Below, in pieces: positions 44,951 to 52,628 of a stretch of DNA of 64,000 nt. The first letter of the stretch is position 1; each line of letters starts with the position of its first letter. The stretch spans positions 310,001-374,000 of the forward strand of contig NZ_QAOH01000001.1 in assembly GCF_003050785.1 (NCBI RefSeq), in the 5' to 3' direction. The DNA is from Celeribacter persicus. GTDB taxonomy: Bacteria > Pseudomonadota > Alphaproteobacteria > Rhodobacterales > Rhodobacteraceae. The notes below the pieces were generated by a model. That model worked only from the letters and a program-made list of their open reading frames with translations. It made no database searches and was not told where the DNA came from. Made by a program: the position numbers and the translations under genes.

Positions 44951-45898
44951 ATGAAGAGAATCGCCTTTCTGCTGGTCGATGGTTTCGCCCTTTTGTCGAC
45001 CGCTTCAGCGCTCGAACCGCTGCGCGCTGCGAACCTGTTTTCGCCCACGCTGCGCTATGAGGTAACGCTGCTCTCAAACTCTGGCGACATGGTGAAATCC
45101 TCCGTTGGCGGGGCGTTCGAGACCCGCTCTTTCCGCGATCTTTTCCCCCGCTTCGATCTGGTTTTCGTGGTCGCGGGCGGCGATCCGGCGCGGGTCAATG
45201 ACCCTGCCCTTTTCGCCTGGCTCAGGCAGGCGGATCGCTCCGGCGTGGCGCTCGGCGGCATCTCCGGCGGCGCGGTTATTCTTGCGAAAGCGGGGCTTCT
45301 GGAGAACCGGCGTTTCACTGTCCACTGGCACCATTATGGCGACTTCGACAGGATGCCCGGAGACTGGCTTTTGGAGCGGCGTTTGTTCGTCATCGACCGC
45401 GACCGCTACACCTGCGCGGGCGGCTCCGCGCCCCTCGACATGATGCATGCAATCATCGCACGCGACCATGGAACGAGCTTTGCCCAAAGGATTTCAGACT
45501 GGTTCATCCAGACCGAAGTGCGCGGCGCCGACGCGCCACAGCGAAGCTCCATCACCGGGCGCTATGGCGCTCTTCCGATCCCGGTCGAGGCCGCTTTGGA
45601 ACTGATGGAAAGCCATATCGCCGACCCTCTGGACCAAGACCAGATCGCAGCCCTCGCGGGCCTTTCGACCCGGCAATTGCAGCGCCAGTTTCGCGAGGTG
45701 ACCGGACGCTCGATCATGGAAGAATATCGCCGCATCCGTTTGAAAACAAGTAAAGAATTGATTTCCTCGACGCACATCCCACTGACCGAGATTGCCCAGA
45801 TGACCGGGTTTTCCTCTCAGGCACATTTCTCCGACGCCTTCCGTAAACTCTTCGGCACGCCCCCCTCAACCCTGCGCAAAAAACAAGGCCCGGCGTGA
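44951..45898 (+). CDS. GlxA-like AraC family regulator
   Basis: A 315-aa regulator. The N-terminal DJ-1/PfpI-like domain (about 1-190) begins MKRIAFLLVDGFALLSTASALEPLRAAN, but the Cys nucleophile position reads GGISGGAVIL, with Ser in place of Cys. The C-terminal AraC domain (about 215-310) has two HTH units, ending SFDAFRKLFGTPPSTLRKK-like (FSDAFRKLFGTPPS). The ATG at 44951 follows GGGAAGG. It is divergent from mgdA and probably controls it. Related proteins regulate choline and carnitine breakdown, from family knowledge. Confidence 0.88.
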   Translation: MKRIAFLLVDGFALLSTASALEPLRAANLFSPTLRYEVTLLSNSGDMVKSSVGGAFETRSFRDLFPRFDLVFVVAGGDPARVNDPALFAWLRQADRSGVALGGISGGAVILAKAGLLENRRFTVHWHHYGDFDRMPGDWLLERRLFVIDRDRYTCAGGSAPLDMMHAIIARDHGTSFAQRISDWFIQTEVRGADAPQRSSITGRYGALPIPVEAALELMESHIADPLDQDQIAALAGLSTRQLQRQFREVTGRSIMEEYRRIRLKTSKELISSTHIPLTEIAQMTGFSSQAHFSDAFRKLFGTPPSTLRKKQGPA

Positions 45899-45909
45899 AC
45901 CGGGCCTTG
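45875..45909 (-). terminator. Terminator of gmaS, overlapping the AraC gene end
   Basis: CAAGGCCCGG-N6-CCGGGCCTTG is a perfect 10-bp stem. On the minus strand it is followed by TTTTTTGCG. The stop codon of the AraC gene lies inside the hairpin, so both convergent genes may use it. Confidence 0.85.
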
Positions 45910-45969
45910 GGGACGATGGCGGGTCTGGAGCCGCCATCCAGGGACTTTGGATCAGGGGGGGACTTTCGA

Positions 45970-47286
45970 TCAGATGTCCAGCGTGTTGTCTTTTTCCCAA
46001 CGCGAGAAATGCGACACGAAGGAATTCCATTCCTGATGTTTCATCTTGATGTAAGAGGCGGAAAAATCACTGCCCAGCATGGTCTTGAGTTCCGGATCGG
46101 CGTCATAGGCGCGGATCGCATCCAGCATGTTGAGCGGAAGTTTCGGCGCACCTTCGATCTTGTGACCTTCGGCATACATGTCGATGTCGTAACGCGGGCC
46201 GGGATCGGCTTTGGAGCGGATACCCGACAGACCGGCGGCGATGATCACGGCTTGCAGCAGATAGGGGTTCACCGCCCCATCCGGCAGGCGCAGTTCAAAA
46301 CGGCCCGGCCCCGGCACGCGGACCATGTGGGTACGGTTATTGCCAGTCCATGTGACCGTGTTCGGCGCCCAGGTTGCGCCCGACATGGTGCGCGGTGCGT
46401 TGATCCGCTTGTAGGAGTTCACCGTCGGGTTGGTGATCGCGGCCAGCGCTTCGGCGTGTTTCATGATGCCGCCAAGGAAGTAACCGCCCTGCTCAGACAG
46501 CCCCACTTCGCCCACCTGACCCGCCGCTTTGCCCGCAAACGCGTTGGTCTCGCCGTCGAGGTCCCAAACCGAGATATGCGCGTGACAGCCGTTGCCGGTC
46601 AAACCTTGGATCGGTTTCGGCATGAAGGTGGCGCGCAACCCGTGTTTCTCGGCCACGGATTTCACCATGAACTTGAAAAAGCTGTGACGATCGGCGGTGA
46701 TCAGCGCGTCATCGAAATCCCAGTTCATTTCAAACTGGCCGTTGGCGTCCTCGTGGTCGTTCTGATACGGGCCCCAGCCCAGTTCCAGCATGTAATCGCA
46801 AATCTCGGCGATCACGTCATAGCGGCGCATCACGGCCTGTTGGTCGTAACAGGGCTTTTCCGCCGTATCGAACGGATCGGAGATCTTGTCGCCCTCGGGG
46901 GTGAGGATGAAGAATTCGGCTTCGATCCCGGTCTTGACGCGCAGACCTTCGTCGGCGGCCTCCTTGATCAGTTTTTTCAACACGTTGCGCGGGGCCTGTT
47001 CAACCGCCTCGCCTTCCATGATGCAATCCGCGGCCACCCAGGCGACCTCCGGCTTCCACGGCAACTGAATGACGGCATCCGGGTCCGGCACCGCAAGCAT
47101 ATCGGGGTGCGCGGGCGTCATGTCGAACCAGGTCGCAAAGCCCGCAAAGCCCGCACCGTCTTCCTCCATATCCGCAATCGCCGAGGCCGGAACCAGTTTG
47201 GCGCGCTGCCCCCCGAACAAATCGGTGTAGGAGATCATGAAATATTTCACGCCTTTTTCTTCGGCGAATTTGGCAAGTTTGCTCAT
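45970..47286 (-). CDS. gmaS: Gamma-glutamylmethylamide synthetase GmaS
   Basis: A 438-aa glutamine synthetase-fold ligase that joins methylamine to glutamate using ATP, giving gamma-glutamylmethylamide. The ATG at 47286 is preferred; the 69-codon upstream frame overlaps mgsC. Marks are GIEAEFFILTPEG, DANGQFEMNWDFDD, TGNGCHAHISVWD, NSYKRINAPRT and NRTHMVRVPGPGRFELRLPDGAVNPY. It follows mgsC, as in known mgs-gmaS clusters. The GS-like fold could also suggest a plain glutamine synthetase, but the operon context is decisive. Confidence 0.93.
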   Translation of the reverse strand: MSKLAKFAEEKGVKYFMISYTDLFGGQRAKLVPASAIADMEEDGAGFAGFATWFDMTPAHPDMLAVPDPDAVIQLPWKPEVAWVAADCIMEGEAVEQAPRNVLKKLIKEAADEGLRVKTGIEAEFFILTPEGDKISDPFDTAEKPCYDQQAVMRRYDVIAEICDYMLELGWGPYQNDHEDANGQFEMNWDFDDALITADRHSFFKFMVKSVAEKHGLRATFMPKPIQGLTGNGCHAHISVWDLDGETNAFAGKAAGQVGEVGLSEQGGYFLGGIMKHAEALAAITNPTVNSYKRINAPRTMSGATWAPNTVTWTGNNRTHMVRVPGPGRFELRLPDGAVNPYLLQAVIIAAGLSGIRSKADPGPRYDIDMYAEGHKIEGAPKLPLNMLDAIRAYDADPELKTMLGSDFSASYIKMKHQEWNSFVSHFSRWEKDNTLDI

Positions 47287-47313
47287 TTGTCTTTCCCTAT
47301 TCCCTGTCGGTGA

Positions 47314-47337
47314 AAGAGGGGCGCGAAGGCCCCTCTT
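47314..47337. promoter_or_regulatory. Hairpin between mgsC and gmaS
   Basis: AAGAGGGGC-N6-GCCCCTCTT is a perfect 9-bp stem in the 59-nt gap. On the minus strand it ends TCTTTC, a weak T-run. It may be a partial terminator or 3'-end stabiliser, so gmaS level can differ from mgsABC. Confidence 0.55.
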
Positions 47338-47345
47338 CTTGGGCC

Positions 47346-48671
47346 TCAGAAGCCCGATTTTCCCGGGTACCAGTTGGTCCCCGCCAGCGGCACCTGCGCC
47401 ATGGCAGCCGCCTCCATGGTCAGCGCGCAAAGGTCCTCGGGTTCGAGGTTGTGAACGTGGTTGTGCCCACAGGCGCGTGCGATGGTCTGGCATTCCAGCG
47501 TCATCACATTGAGGTAGTTGCGCAGCTTGCGGCCCGCCGCTTCCGGATCAAGGCGTTTCATCAACTCCGGGTCCTGCGTGGTGATCCCCGCCGGATCGCG
47601 CCCCTCATGCCAGTCGTCGTAAGCGCCGGCGGTGGTGCCCAGTTTGTTGTATTCGGCCTCCCATTTGGGATCGTTGTCGCCCAGCGCCACCAGAGCCGCC
47701 GTGCCGATGGCCACCGCATCCGCGCCAAGCGCCAGAGCCTTCGCCACGTCCGCGCCGGTACGGATGCCGCCGGAAACGACGAGTTGCACTTCGCGGTGCA
47801 GGCCGAGGTCCTGCAACGCCTGAACGGCCGGACGAATGCAGGCCAGAGTGGGCTGACCGACGTGCTCGATGAACACGTCCTGCGTGGCTGCCGTGCCGCC
47901 CTGCATGCCGTCGAGGACCACGACATCCGCACCCGCCTTACAGGCCAGCGCCACGTCATAATAGGGGCGTGCGCCACCGACCTTGATGTAGATCGGCTTT
48001 TCCCAGTTGGTGATTTCGCGGATTTCGAGGATCTTGATCTCCAAGTCATCCGGTCCGGTCCAGTCGGGATGACGACAGGCGGAGCGCTGGTCGATGCCGA
48101 CAGGAAGGTCGCGCATTCCAGCCACGCGCTCGGTGATCTTCTGACCCAGCAACATCCCACCGCCACCCGGTTTCGCACCCTGCCCCACCACGATCTCAAT
48201 GGCGTCCGCGCGACGCAGATCGTCCGGGTTCATGCCGTAGCGCGAGGGCAGATATTGGTAGACGAGCTTCTCAGAGTGACCCCGCTCTTCCTCGGTCATG
48301 CCCCCATCACCGGTGGTCGTAGACGTCCCCGCCATGGTCGCGCCACGGCCCAGAGCCTCTTTCGCGTGACCGGACAGTGCGCCGAAGGACATGCCCGCGA
48401 TGGTGATCGGGATTTTCAACTCAATCGGCTTTTTCGCGAACCGCGTGCCGAGCGTGACGGAGGTGTCGCATTTCTCGCGGTAACCTTCGAGCGGATAGCG
48501 CGACATCGAGGCACCAAGAAACAGTAGATCGTCGAAATGTGGCACACGGCGTTTCGCGCCACCACCACGAATGTCGTAGATGCCGGAGGCAGCCGCACGA
48601 CGGATTTCCGAGTTGATCGAGTTGGAGAAGGTCCAGCTCTGACGCGGTTCGGTTTGAGGTGTCTTGTCCAT
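47346..48671 (-). CDS. mgsC: N-methylglutamate synthase subunit MgsC (FMN, GltS-like)
   Basis: A 441-aa glutamate synthase-like FMN protein, the subunit that forms N-methylglutamate. The ATG at 48671 follows GAGGAGCGCGAT. It shows a TIM-barrel synthase pattern: ITIAGMSFGALSGHAKEALGRGA, QGAKPGGGGMLLG, KVGGARPYYDVALACKAGADVVVLDGMQGGTAATQ, and VSGGIRTGADVAKALALGADAVAIGTAAL. The C-terminus holds three spaced Cys (CQTIARACGH and LCALTM), possibly an iron-sulfur site. It follows mgsB by 10 nt. Confidence 0.92.
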   Translation of the reverse strand: MDKTPQTEPRQSWTFSNSINSEIRRAAASGIYDIRGGGAKRRVPHFDDLLFLGASMSRYPLEGYREKCDTSVTLGTRFAKKPIELKIPITIAGMSFGALSGHAKEALGRGATMAGTSTTTGDGGMTEEERGHSEKLVYQYLPSRYGMNPDDLRRADAIEIVVGQGAKPGGGGMLLGQKITERVAGMRDLPVGIDQRSACRHPDWTGPDDLEIKILEIREITNWEKPIYIKVGGARPYYDVALACKAGADVVVLDGMQGGTAATQDVFIEHVGQPTLACIRPAVQALQDLGLHREVQLVVSGGIRTGADVAKALALGADAVAIGTAALVALGDNDPKWEAEYNKLGTTAGAYDDWHEGRDPAGITTQDPELMKRLDPEAAGRKLRNYLNVMTLECQTIARACGHNHVHNLEPEDLCALTMEAAAMAQVPLAGTNWYPGKSGF

Positions 48672-48681
48672 ATCGCGCTCC

Positions 48682-49383
48682 TCAGTATTCGTCGGCGTGG
48701 TCGATGTTGAAATTGTAGAGTTTGCGCGCTGAGCCGTAGCGTTTGAACTCTTCCGGCCTGGCGTCGGCACCGGCTTTTTCGAGAAGTTCCTTGAGGATCT
48801 CGATATGCTCCGGGCGCATCTCTTTCTCGATGCAGTCGGCGCCCAGAGATTTCACCGTGCCGCGCACGAAGAGGCGGGCCTCATAGAGCGAGTCTCCCAG
48901 CGCATCACCGGCATTGCCCAGCACCACGAGGTTGCCTTTCTGCGCCATGAAGGCGGACATATGGCCGATGTTGCCATGCACCACGATGTCGATGCCCTTC
49001 ATCGAGATACCGCAGCGCGAGGAGGCATTGCCCTTGATGTTCAGAAGACCGCCGTGGCCGGTGGCGCCCGCATATTGCGAGGCATCACCTTCGATGGTCA
49101 CGGTGCCGGACATCATGTTTTCGGCGACACCGGGTCCGGCGGAACCTTCGACGGTGACGGTGGCTTCCTTGTTCATCCCGGCACAGTAGTAACCGGTGGA
49201 GCCCTTGATCGTCACGTTGATCGGACCGTCGAGACCCACGGCCATGGCGTGAGAGCCGCGCGGATTGGTGATGACGAAAGCTTCATTGGCCTTGGCTTTG
49301 GCTGCGGCCTGAAGCGTGGTGTTGACCTCCCGGAGTTCCATTTCGGTCATGTCGAGCACTGTCTTATCAAGCGTCGTGGTCAT
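48682..49383 (-). CDS. mgsB: N-methylglutamate synthase subunit MgsB (GltB C-terminal-like)
   Basis: A 233-aa protein like the C-terminal beta-helix (GXGXG) domain of glutamate synthase. The ATG at 49383 is chosen because its upstream neighbour mgsA ends at 49388. Repeated Gly-rich strands are seen: INVTIKGSTGYYCAGMN, ATVTVEGSAGPGVAENM, GTVTIEGDASQYAGATGHGG and LNIKGNASSRCGISMKG. It is the structural link between the amidotransferase (MgsA) and synthase (MgsC) subunits. Confidence 0.92.
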   Translation of the reverse strand: MTTTLDKTVLDMTEMELREVNTTLQAAAKAKANEAFVITNPRGSHAMAVGLDGPINVTIKGSTGYYCAGMNKEATVTVEGSAGPGVAENMMSGTVTIEGDASQYAGATGHGGLLNIKGNASSRCGISMKGIDIVVHGNIGHMSAFMAQKGNLVVLGNAGDALGDSLYEARLFVRGTVKSLGADCIEKEMRPEHIEILKELLEKAGADARPEEFKRYGSARKLYNFNIDHADEY

Positions 49384-49387
49384 TGGT

Positions 49388-50278
49388 TCAGCGCTCCCAG
49401 AAGTAAACAGTTGCGGGTTCCGGCTCCCAGACGCGGGCTGCGTCGATGCCCGGCAGGTCTGCAAAGGCACGATACTCTGAGGCGAAGGCGACGTAATCGT
49501 CGGTTTCGGCCATCACGGCGGGTTTGCAGGCGATCGGGTCGCGCACGACGCCGAAGCCATTCTTGGTCCCGGTCACGAAGGTGAAGAACCCGTCGAGGTC
49601 CTCAATCGTACCCTCCAGAGCCTCACCGAGCGTCGCCCCCTCGGCGATACGCGAAGAAATATAGGCAGCGCCCACTTCGGTGTCGTTCTCGGAGCGGGTG
49701 AACACGCCTTTCTTGGCGAGTTTACGGCGCATCTGGTTGTGGTTCGACAGCGAACCGTTGTGCACGAGGCACTGATCGTCAGCTGTGGAAAAAGGGTGCG
49801 CACCCATCGTGGTCACGGCAGACTCGGTCGCCATGCGGGTGTGGCCAATACCGTGGGAACCGCCCATCTCGCGCAGGCCGAAACGGGCCGCAACGTCTTT
49901 CGGAAGGCCGACTTCCTTGTAAATCTCCATGGATGCGCCGGACCCCATGATCCGCAGGCCCTTCTCTTCAAGGAAGGCAATGGCCGCTTTCTCGGCAGCT
50001 TCCGGCAGGGTCAGAACCGCATGGGTGTCGACCACCTTGATTGTCACCGGCGCGTCAATCACGGCACAGACCGCAGCGTCGAGATCGGCAAAGGCCTCGT
50101 CCGGCGTGTCCGACTGGACCGTGATTTTCACCATACCGTCCGTCTCGTCGCCATAGATCGCGATCCCGGCGCTGTCCGGGCCGCGGTCGGTCATGGTGAT
50201 GAGCATATCGGTCAGCATATCGCCCAGTTGCGGGCGCAGTTCATCCTTTTTCAGGAAGAGGCCAACAATGCCACACAT
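49388..50278 (-). CDS. mgsA: N-methylglutamate synthase subunit MgsA (class II glutamine amidotransferase)
   Basis: A 296-aa Ntn-type amidotransferase domain. The ATG at 50278 makes Cys2 the N-terminal nucleophile after Met removal (MCGIVGLF), so the upstream 15 codons are rejected. Other marks are DRGPDSAGIAIY, GHTRMATESAVTTMGAHPF and VHNGSLSNHNQMRRKL (Asn/Gly oxyanion region). It would cleave gamma-glutamylmethylamide and channel methylamine to MgsC. It leads mgsABC-gmaS, with a 204-nt promoter gap before it. Confidence 0.93.
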   Translation of the reverse strand: MCGIVGLFLKKDELRPQLGDMLTDMLITMTDRGPDSAGIAIYGDETDGMVKITVQSDTPDEAFADLDAAVCAVIDAPVTIKVVDTHAVLTLPEAAEKAAIAFLEEKGLRIMGSGASMEIYKEVGLPKDVAARFGLREMGGSHGIGHTRMATESAVTTMGAHPFSTADDQCLVHNGSLSNHNQMRRKLAKKGVFTRSENDTEVGAAYISSRIAEGATLGEALEGTIEDLDGFFTFVTGTKNGFGVVRDPIACKPAVMAETDDYVAFASEYRAFADLPGIDAARVWEPEPATVYFWER

Positions 50279-50337
50279 AGGTTCCTCCGTAGTGGGTGAG
50301 TCTTCGGCGTCTCGCGCCGTCACAATCTCACTAAAGA

Positions 50338-50361
50338 GAAAACTATTTTCCTTTCAAGAAA
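50338..50361. promoter_or_regulatory. AT-rich inverted repeats in the mgsA promoter
   Basis: GAAAA-CTA-TTTTC (50338-50350) and TTTC-AA-GAAA (50352-50361) stand side by side 60-83 nt upstream of mgsA. They are plausible operators for the XRE-cupin protein encoded just upstream. A CTAAAGARAA element next to the first repeat also occurs at 52513 before tmm. Confidence 0.35.
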
Positions 50362-50482
50362 CTTGATCTCCTATTTGGAAAAAATACTTACCGACAGGAA
50401 AATCGCCCCTTTTTTACGCAAACAGGCGACCGATCCGCATCAGCCGCCCGAGAATTGTGCAGCACGGAAATCCAGAACCTCG

Positions 50483-51118
50483 TCAGCGCGCCTGCGGATA
50501 GGTGATGATCGACAAGTATTTTGCCGGAAGCTCAACGATCTCCTCCGGCCCATGCGGCGCATCCGAATCGAACAAAAGCGAGTCCCCAGGCTCCAGATCG
50601 TAAATCTGATCGCCATGCCGGTAGTTCACCCGCCCCTCCAGCATATAAAGCATTTCGATACCCTCATGCTGGAACGCCGGAAAACGGTCGGACGCGCTGT
50701 CCAGTGTAATCAGATAGGGTTCGACCACGACACCCGAGTTGTTCGAACCGATATGCCCCAGAAGATTATACTGATGCCCGGCCCGCGTCCCCGCACGTTC
50801 AATCTCGACCCCTTCGCCAGCTTTCACATGCATACAGCCACGCTCTTCCTCATAGCCCGAGAACAACTGAACCAACGGCACGCGCAAGGCATGGGCCAGC
50901 GCCGAAATCGTGTTGAGCGAGGGCGAAATCACACCATTCTCGATCTTCGAGAGCATTCCCACGGAAAGCCCCGTCTGCGCAGCCAGATCCGCCCCCGTCA
51001 TCCGCGCTCGCTTGCGCAACTCGCGCACCTGACGCCCGATTGCCACTTCGAGGTTTTTTTCCCGTTGCTCTTTCACCGCATGCGGGTTTTGCCGCAAAAT
51101 TGTCTGCTCCGTCTTCAA
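50483..51118 (-). CDS. XRE-cupin transcriptional regulator
   Basis: A 211-aa regulator. It starts with TTG at 51118, with AGGAG 6 nt upstream. The XRE HTH covers about 28-84 (IGRQVRELRKRARMTGADLAAQTGLSVGMLSKIENG). The C-terminal cupin (about 135-205) has HEGIEMLYMLEGRVNYRHGDQIYDLEPGDSLLFDSDAPHGPE. Proteins of this layout commonly sense small metabolites in amine or amino-acid breakdown. It lies between a binding-protein homologue and mgsA on the same strand. The effector is unknown. Confidence 0.88.
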   Translation of the reverse strand: MKTEQTILRQNPHAVKEQREKNLEVAIGRQVRELRKRARMTGADLAAQTGLSVGMLSKIENGVISPSLNTISALAHALRVPLVQLFSGYEEERGCMHVKAGEGVEIERAGTRAGHQYNLLGHIGSNNSGVVVEPYLITLDSASDRFPAFQHEGIEMLYMLEGRVNYRHGDQIYDLEPGDSLLFDSDAPHGPEEIVELPAKYLSIITYPQAR

Positions 51119-51161
51119 ACTCGTCTCCTGTCGATCTGTCTCTTAATATCTCTCTATCATA

Positions 51162-52448
51162 TCAACTCTCGGCCAGCGCCCCGGCCAGATCCGGTTTGCC
51201 CCGCTGGTGCCAGAGCTGGCCCACCGCACCCAGTTCCGCCATCAGTTCCTCGCCATGGCTCTCAAGCCAGTTCAGCACCGAACCGAATTCCTGAATGCGT
51301 GCGCGCCCGTCACGGATCGCGACCACCGGCCAGTCTCCGACCAGCGCATTGTCGATGCCGTAGACCTCCGTCCCCCACCAGTTCGCAAGCCCGAAAACAT
51401 GTGGCATTCGCCGTCCGCGCTTGAGCGCGGCCAGAACCGAAGCACTGTTGAGGCTGTCCGCCGTCTCCACCGCCTCGTGCCAGAGATCAAGGATCGACGC
51501 ATATTCCCAGCTCACCGCCGTCCATTCCTCCGGAAAGCGCTCGTTATACGAGTCGAAGAAGACTTTCGGGCGATGAAAGAAAAACGTCGTGTCGGCGAGT
51601 GCCGGATCATCGAAATCCGGGAACTGGAAAGTGAAGCGCTCCATGAACGCCGGCGATGTCCGCGCGATCAGGTTCTGATAATTGTCGCAGGTACAGGCGA
51701 GGATTTCGCCTTGAAACCCGGCCTCGAAAGCCGCGACGGTCAGCGCCTCGATCATCGGCGGCGCAGACGAGCACCAGCACAACACATCCGGGTTTTCCGC
51801 CAGCATCTCCGTCACGATCTCCCGCGCATCGCCCGTCTCCGCATCGTAAAGCACTTCGCTCACGATCTCCCGTCCGGCGACATCGAAGGCCGCGCGGTAG
51901 GTCGCAAGTGACGGCAGGCCCATGAGATCGGTCTGGGAACACAGCGCCACGCGTTTCGCCTCCGGGCGGGTACGCGCCAGCCAGTCGACCCCGGTCACGT
52001 TAAAGAAGGGATGCACCTCGGCGGGCGCGATGAGATAGGGGTGATCCGGCGACAAATCCGACGGCAAAAGCGTCGCGGTCAGCACCCGGCGATCCATCAG
52101 ATACGCGAGCGCCAACCCAAGATCGCCGCCGCCCAGCGTCAGGACAAGCCGCACCCGCTGTGCTTCTACCATCTGCCGCGCCGCCTCAAGCGTCGCCGTC
52201 GCACCCGACGCACTGTCATGCACGATCAACTCCACCAGATGCCGCCGCCCACCGACCATCATACCTCCATGGGCATTGATCCAATCGACCCAGAGCCGAC
52301 AACCATCGACACCCGGTCGACCCCAGCGCTCCTCTGACCCTGACATCGGCACCAGCGCGCCGACCCGGATCGGTGCCCGGTCCTGCACGCTCAATCGTGG
52401 CAAAGACCCCGCCACAACCAGCCTCTGCGCTAGAGAAGTGGTGCTCAT
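51162..52448 (-). CDS. Type I periplasmic-binding-protein homologue without signal peptide
   Basis: A 428-aa protein of the Leu/urea/short-amide (Peripla_BP_5, AmiC/FmdD-like) family. It begins MSTTSLAQRLVVAGSLPRLS, with no hydrophobic signal stretch, then the family start IRVGALVPMSGSEERWGRPGVDG. Later features are HDSASGATATLEAARQMVEAQRVRLVLTLGG and FFFHRPKVFFDSYNERFPEEWTAV. No ABC permease or ATPase gene is near. AmiC is a cytoplasmic amide sensor of this fold, so a sensing role with the adjacent XRE-cupin protein is plausible. An alternative is a binding protein exported by unusual means. Confidence 0.82.
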   Translation of the reverse strand: MSTTSLAQRLVVAGSLPRLSVQDRAPIRVGALVPMSGSEERWGRPGVDGCRLWVDWINAHGGMMVGGRRHLVELIVHDSASGATATLEAARQMVEAQRVRLVLTLGGGDLGLALAYLMDRRVLTATLLPSDLSPDHPYLIAPAEVHPFFNVTGVDWLARTRPEAKRVALCSQTDLMGLPSLATYRAAFDVAGREIVSEVLYDAETGDAREIVTEMLAENPDVLCWCSSAPPMIEALTVAAFEAGFQGEILACTCDNYQNLIARTSPAFMERFTFQFPDFDDPALADTTFFFHRPKVFFDSYNERFPEEWTAVSWEYASILDLWHEAVETADSLNSASVLAALKRGRRMPHVFGLANWWGTEVYGIDNALVGDWPVVAIRDGRARIQEFGSVLNWLESHGEELMAELGAVGQLWHQRGKPDLAGALAES

Positions 52449-52542
52449 TTTTTCACCTCACGCTCAAAAATAGGCCAAATGACCCATTCATTCTCTGAAT
52501 TCCATATTCCTCTAAAGAAAATTCATTGACCATCAGAAAATT

Positions 52543-52553
52543 TTTGGACCAAA
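52543..52553. promoter_or_regulatory. TTTGGACCAAA palindrome upstream of tmm
   Basis: A perfect 11-nt palindrome, TTTGG-A-CCAAA, 76 nt before tmm. It shares the TGGACCA core of the putative GntR sites at amt and gntR. Confidence 0.45.
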
Positions 52554-52572
52554 CCGGAGTAAATCCAAAAGA

Positions 52573-52594
52573 ACCAATTAATGATATTGGTCCA
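52573..52594. promoter_or_regulatory. Candidate GntR operator before tmm
   Basis: ACCAAT-TAATGAT-ATTGGT is a perfect 6-nt inverted repeat, ending in TTGGTCCA. It lies 35-56 nt before the tmm start, a repressing position. Same pattern as before gntR and amt. Confidence 0.5.
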
Positions 52595-52628
52595 TACCAG
52601 CACACTAACCCAACGGGAGTTATTGAAC

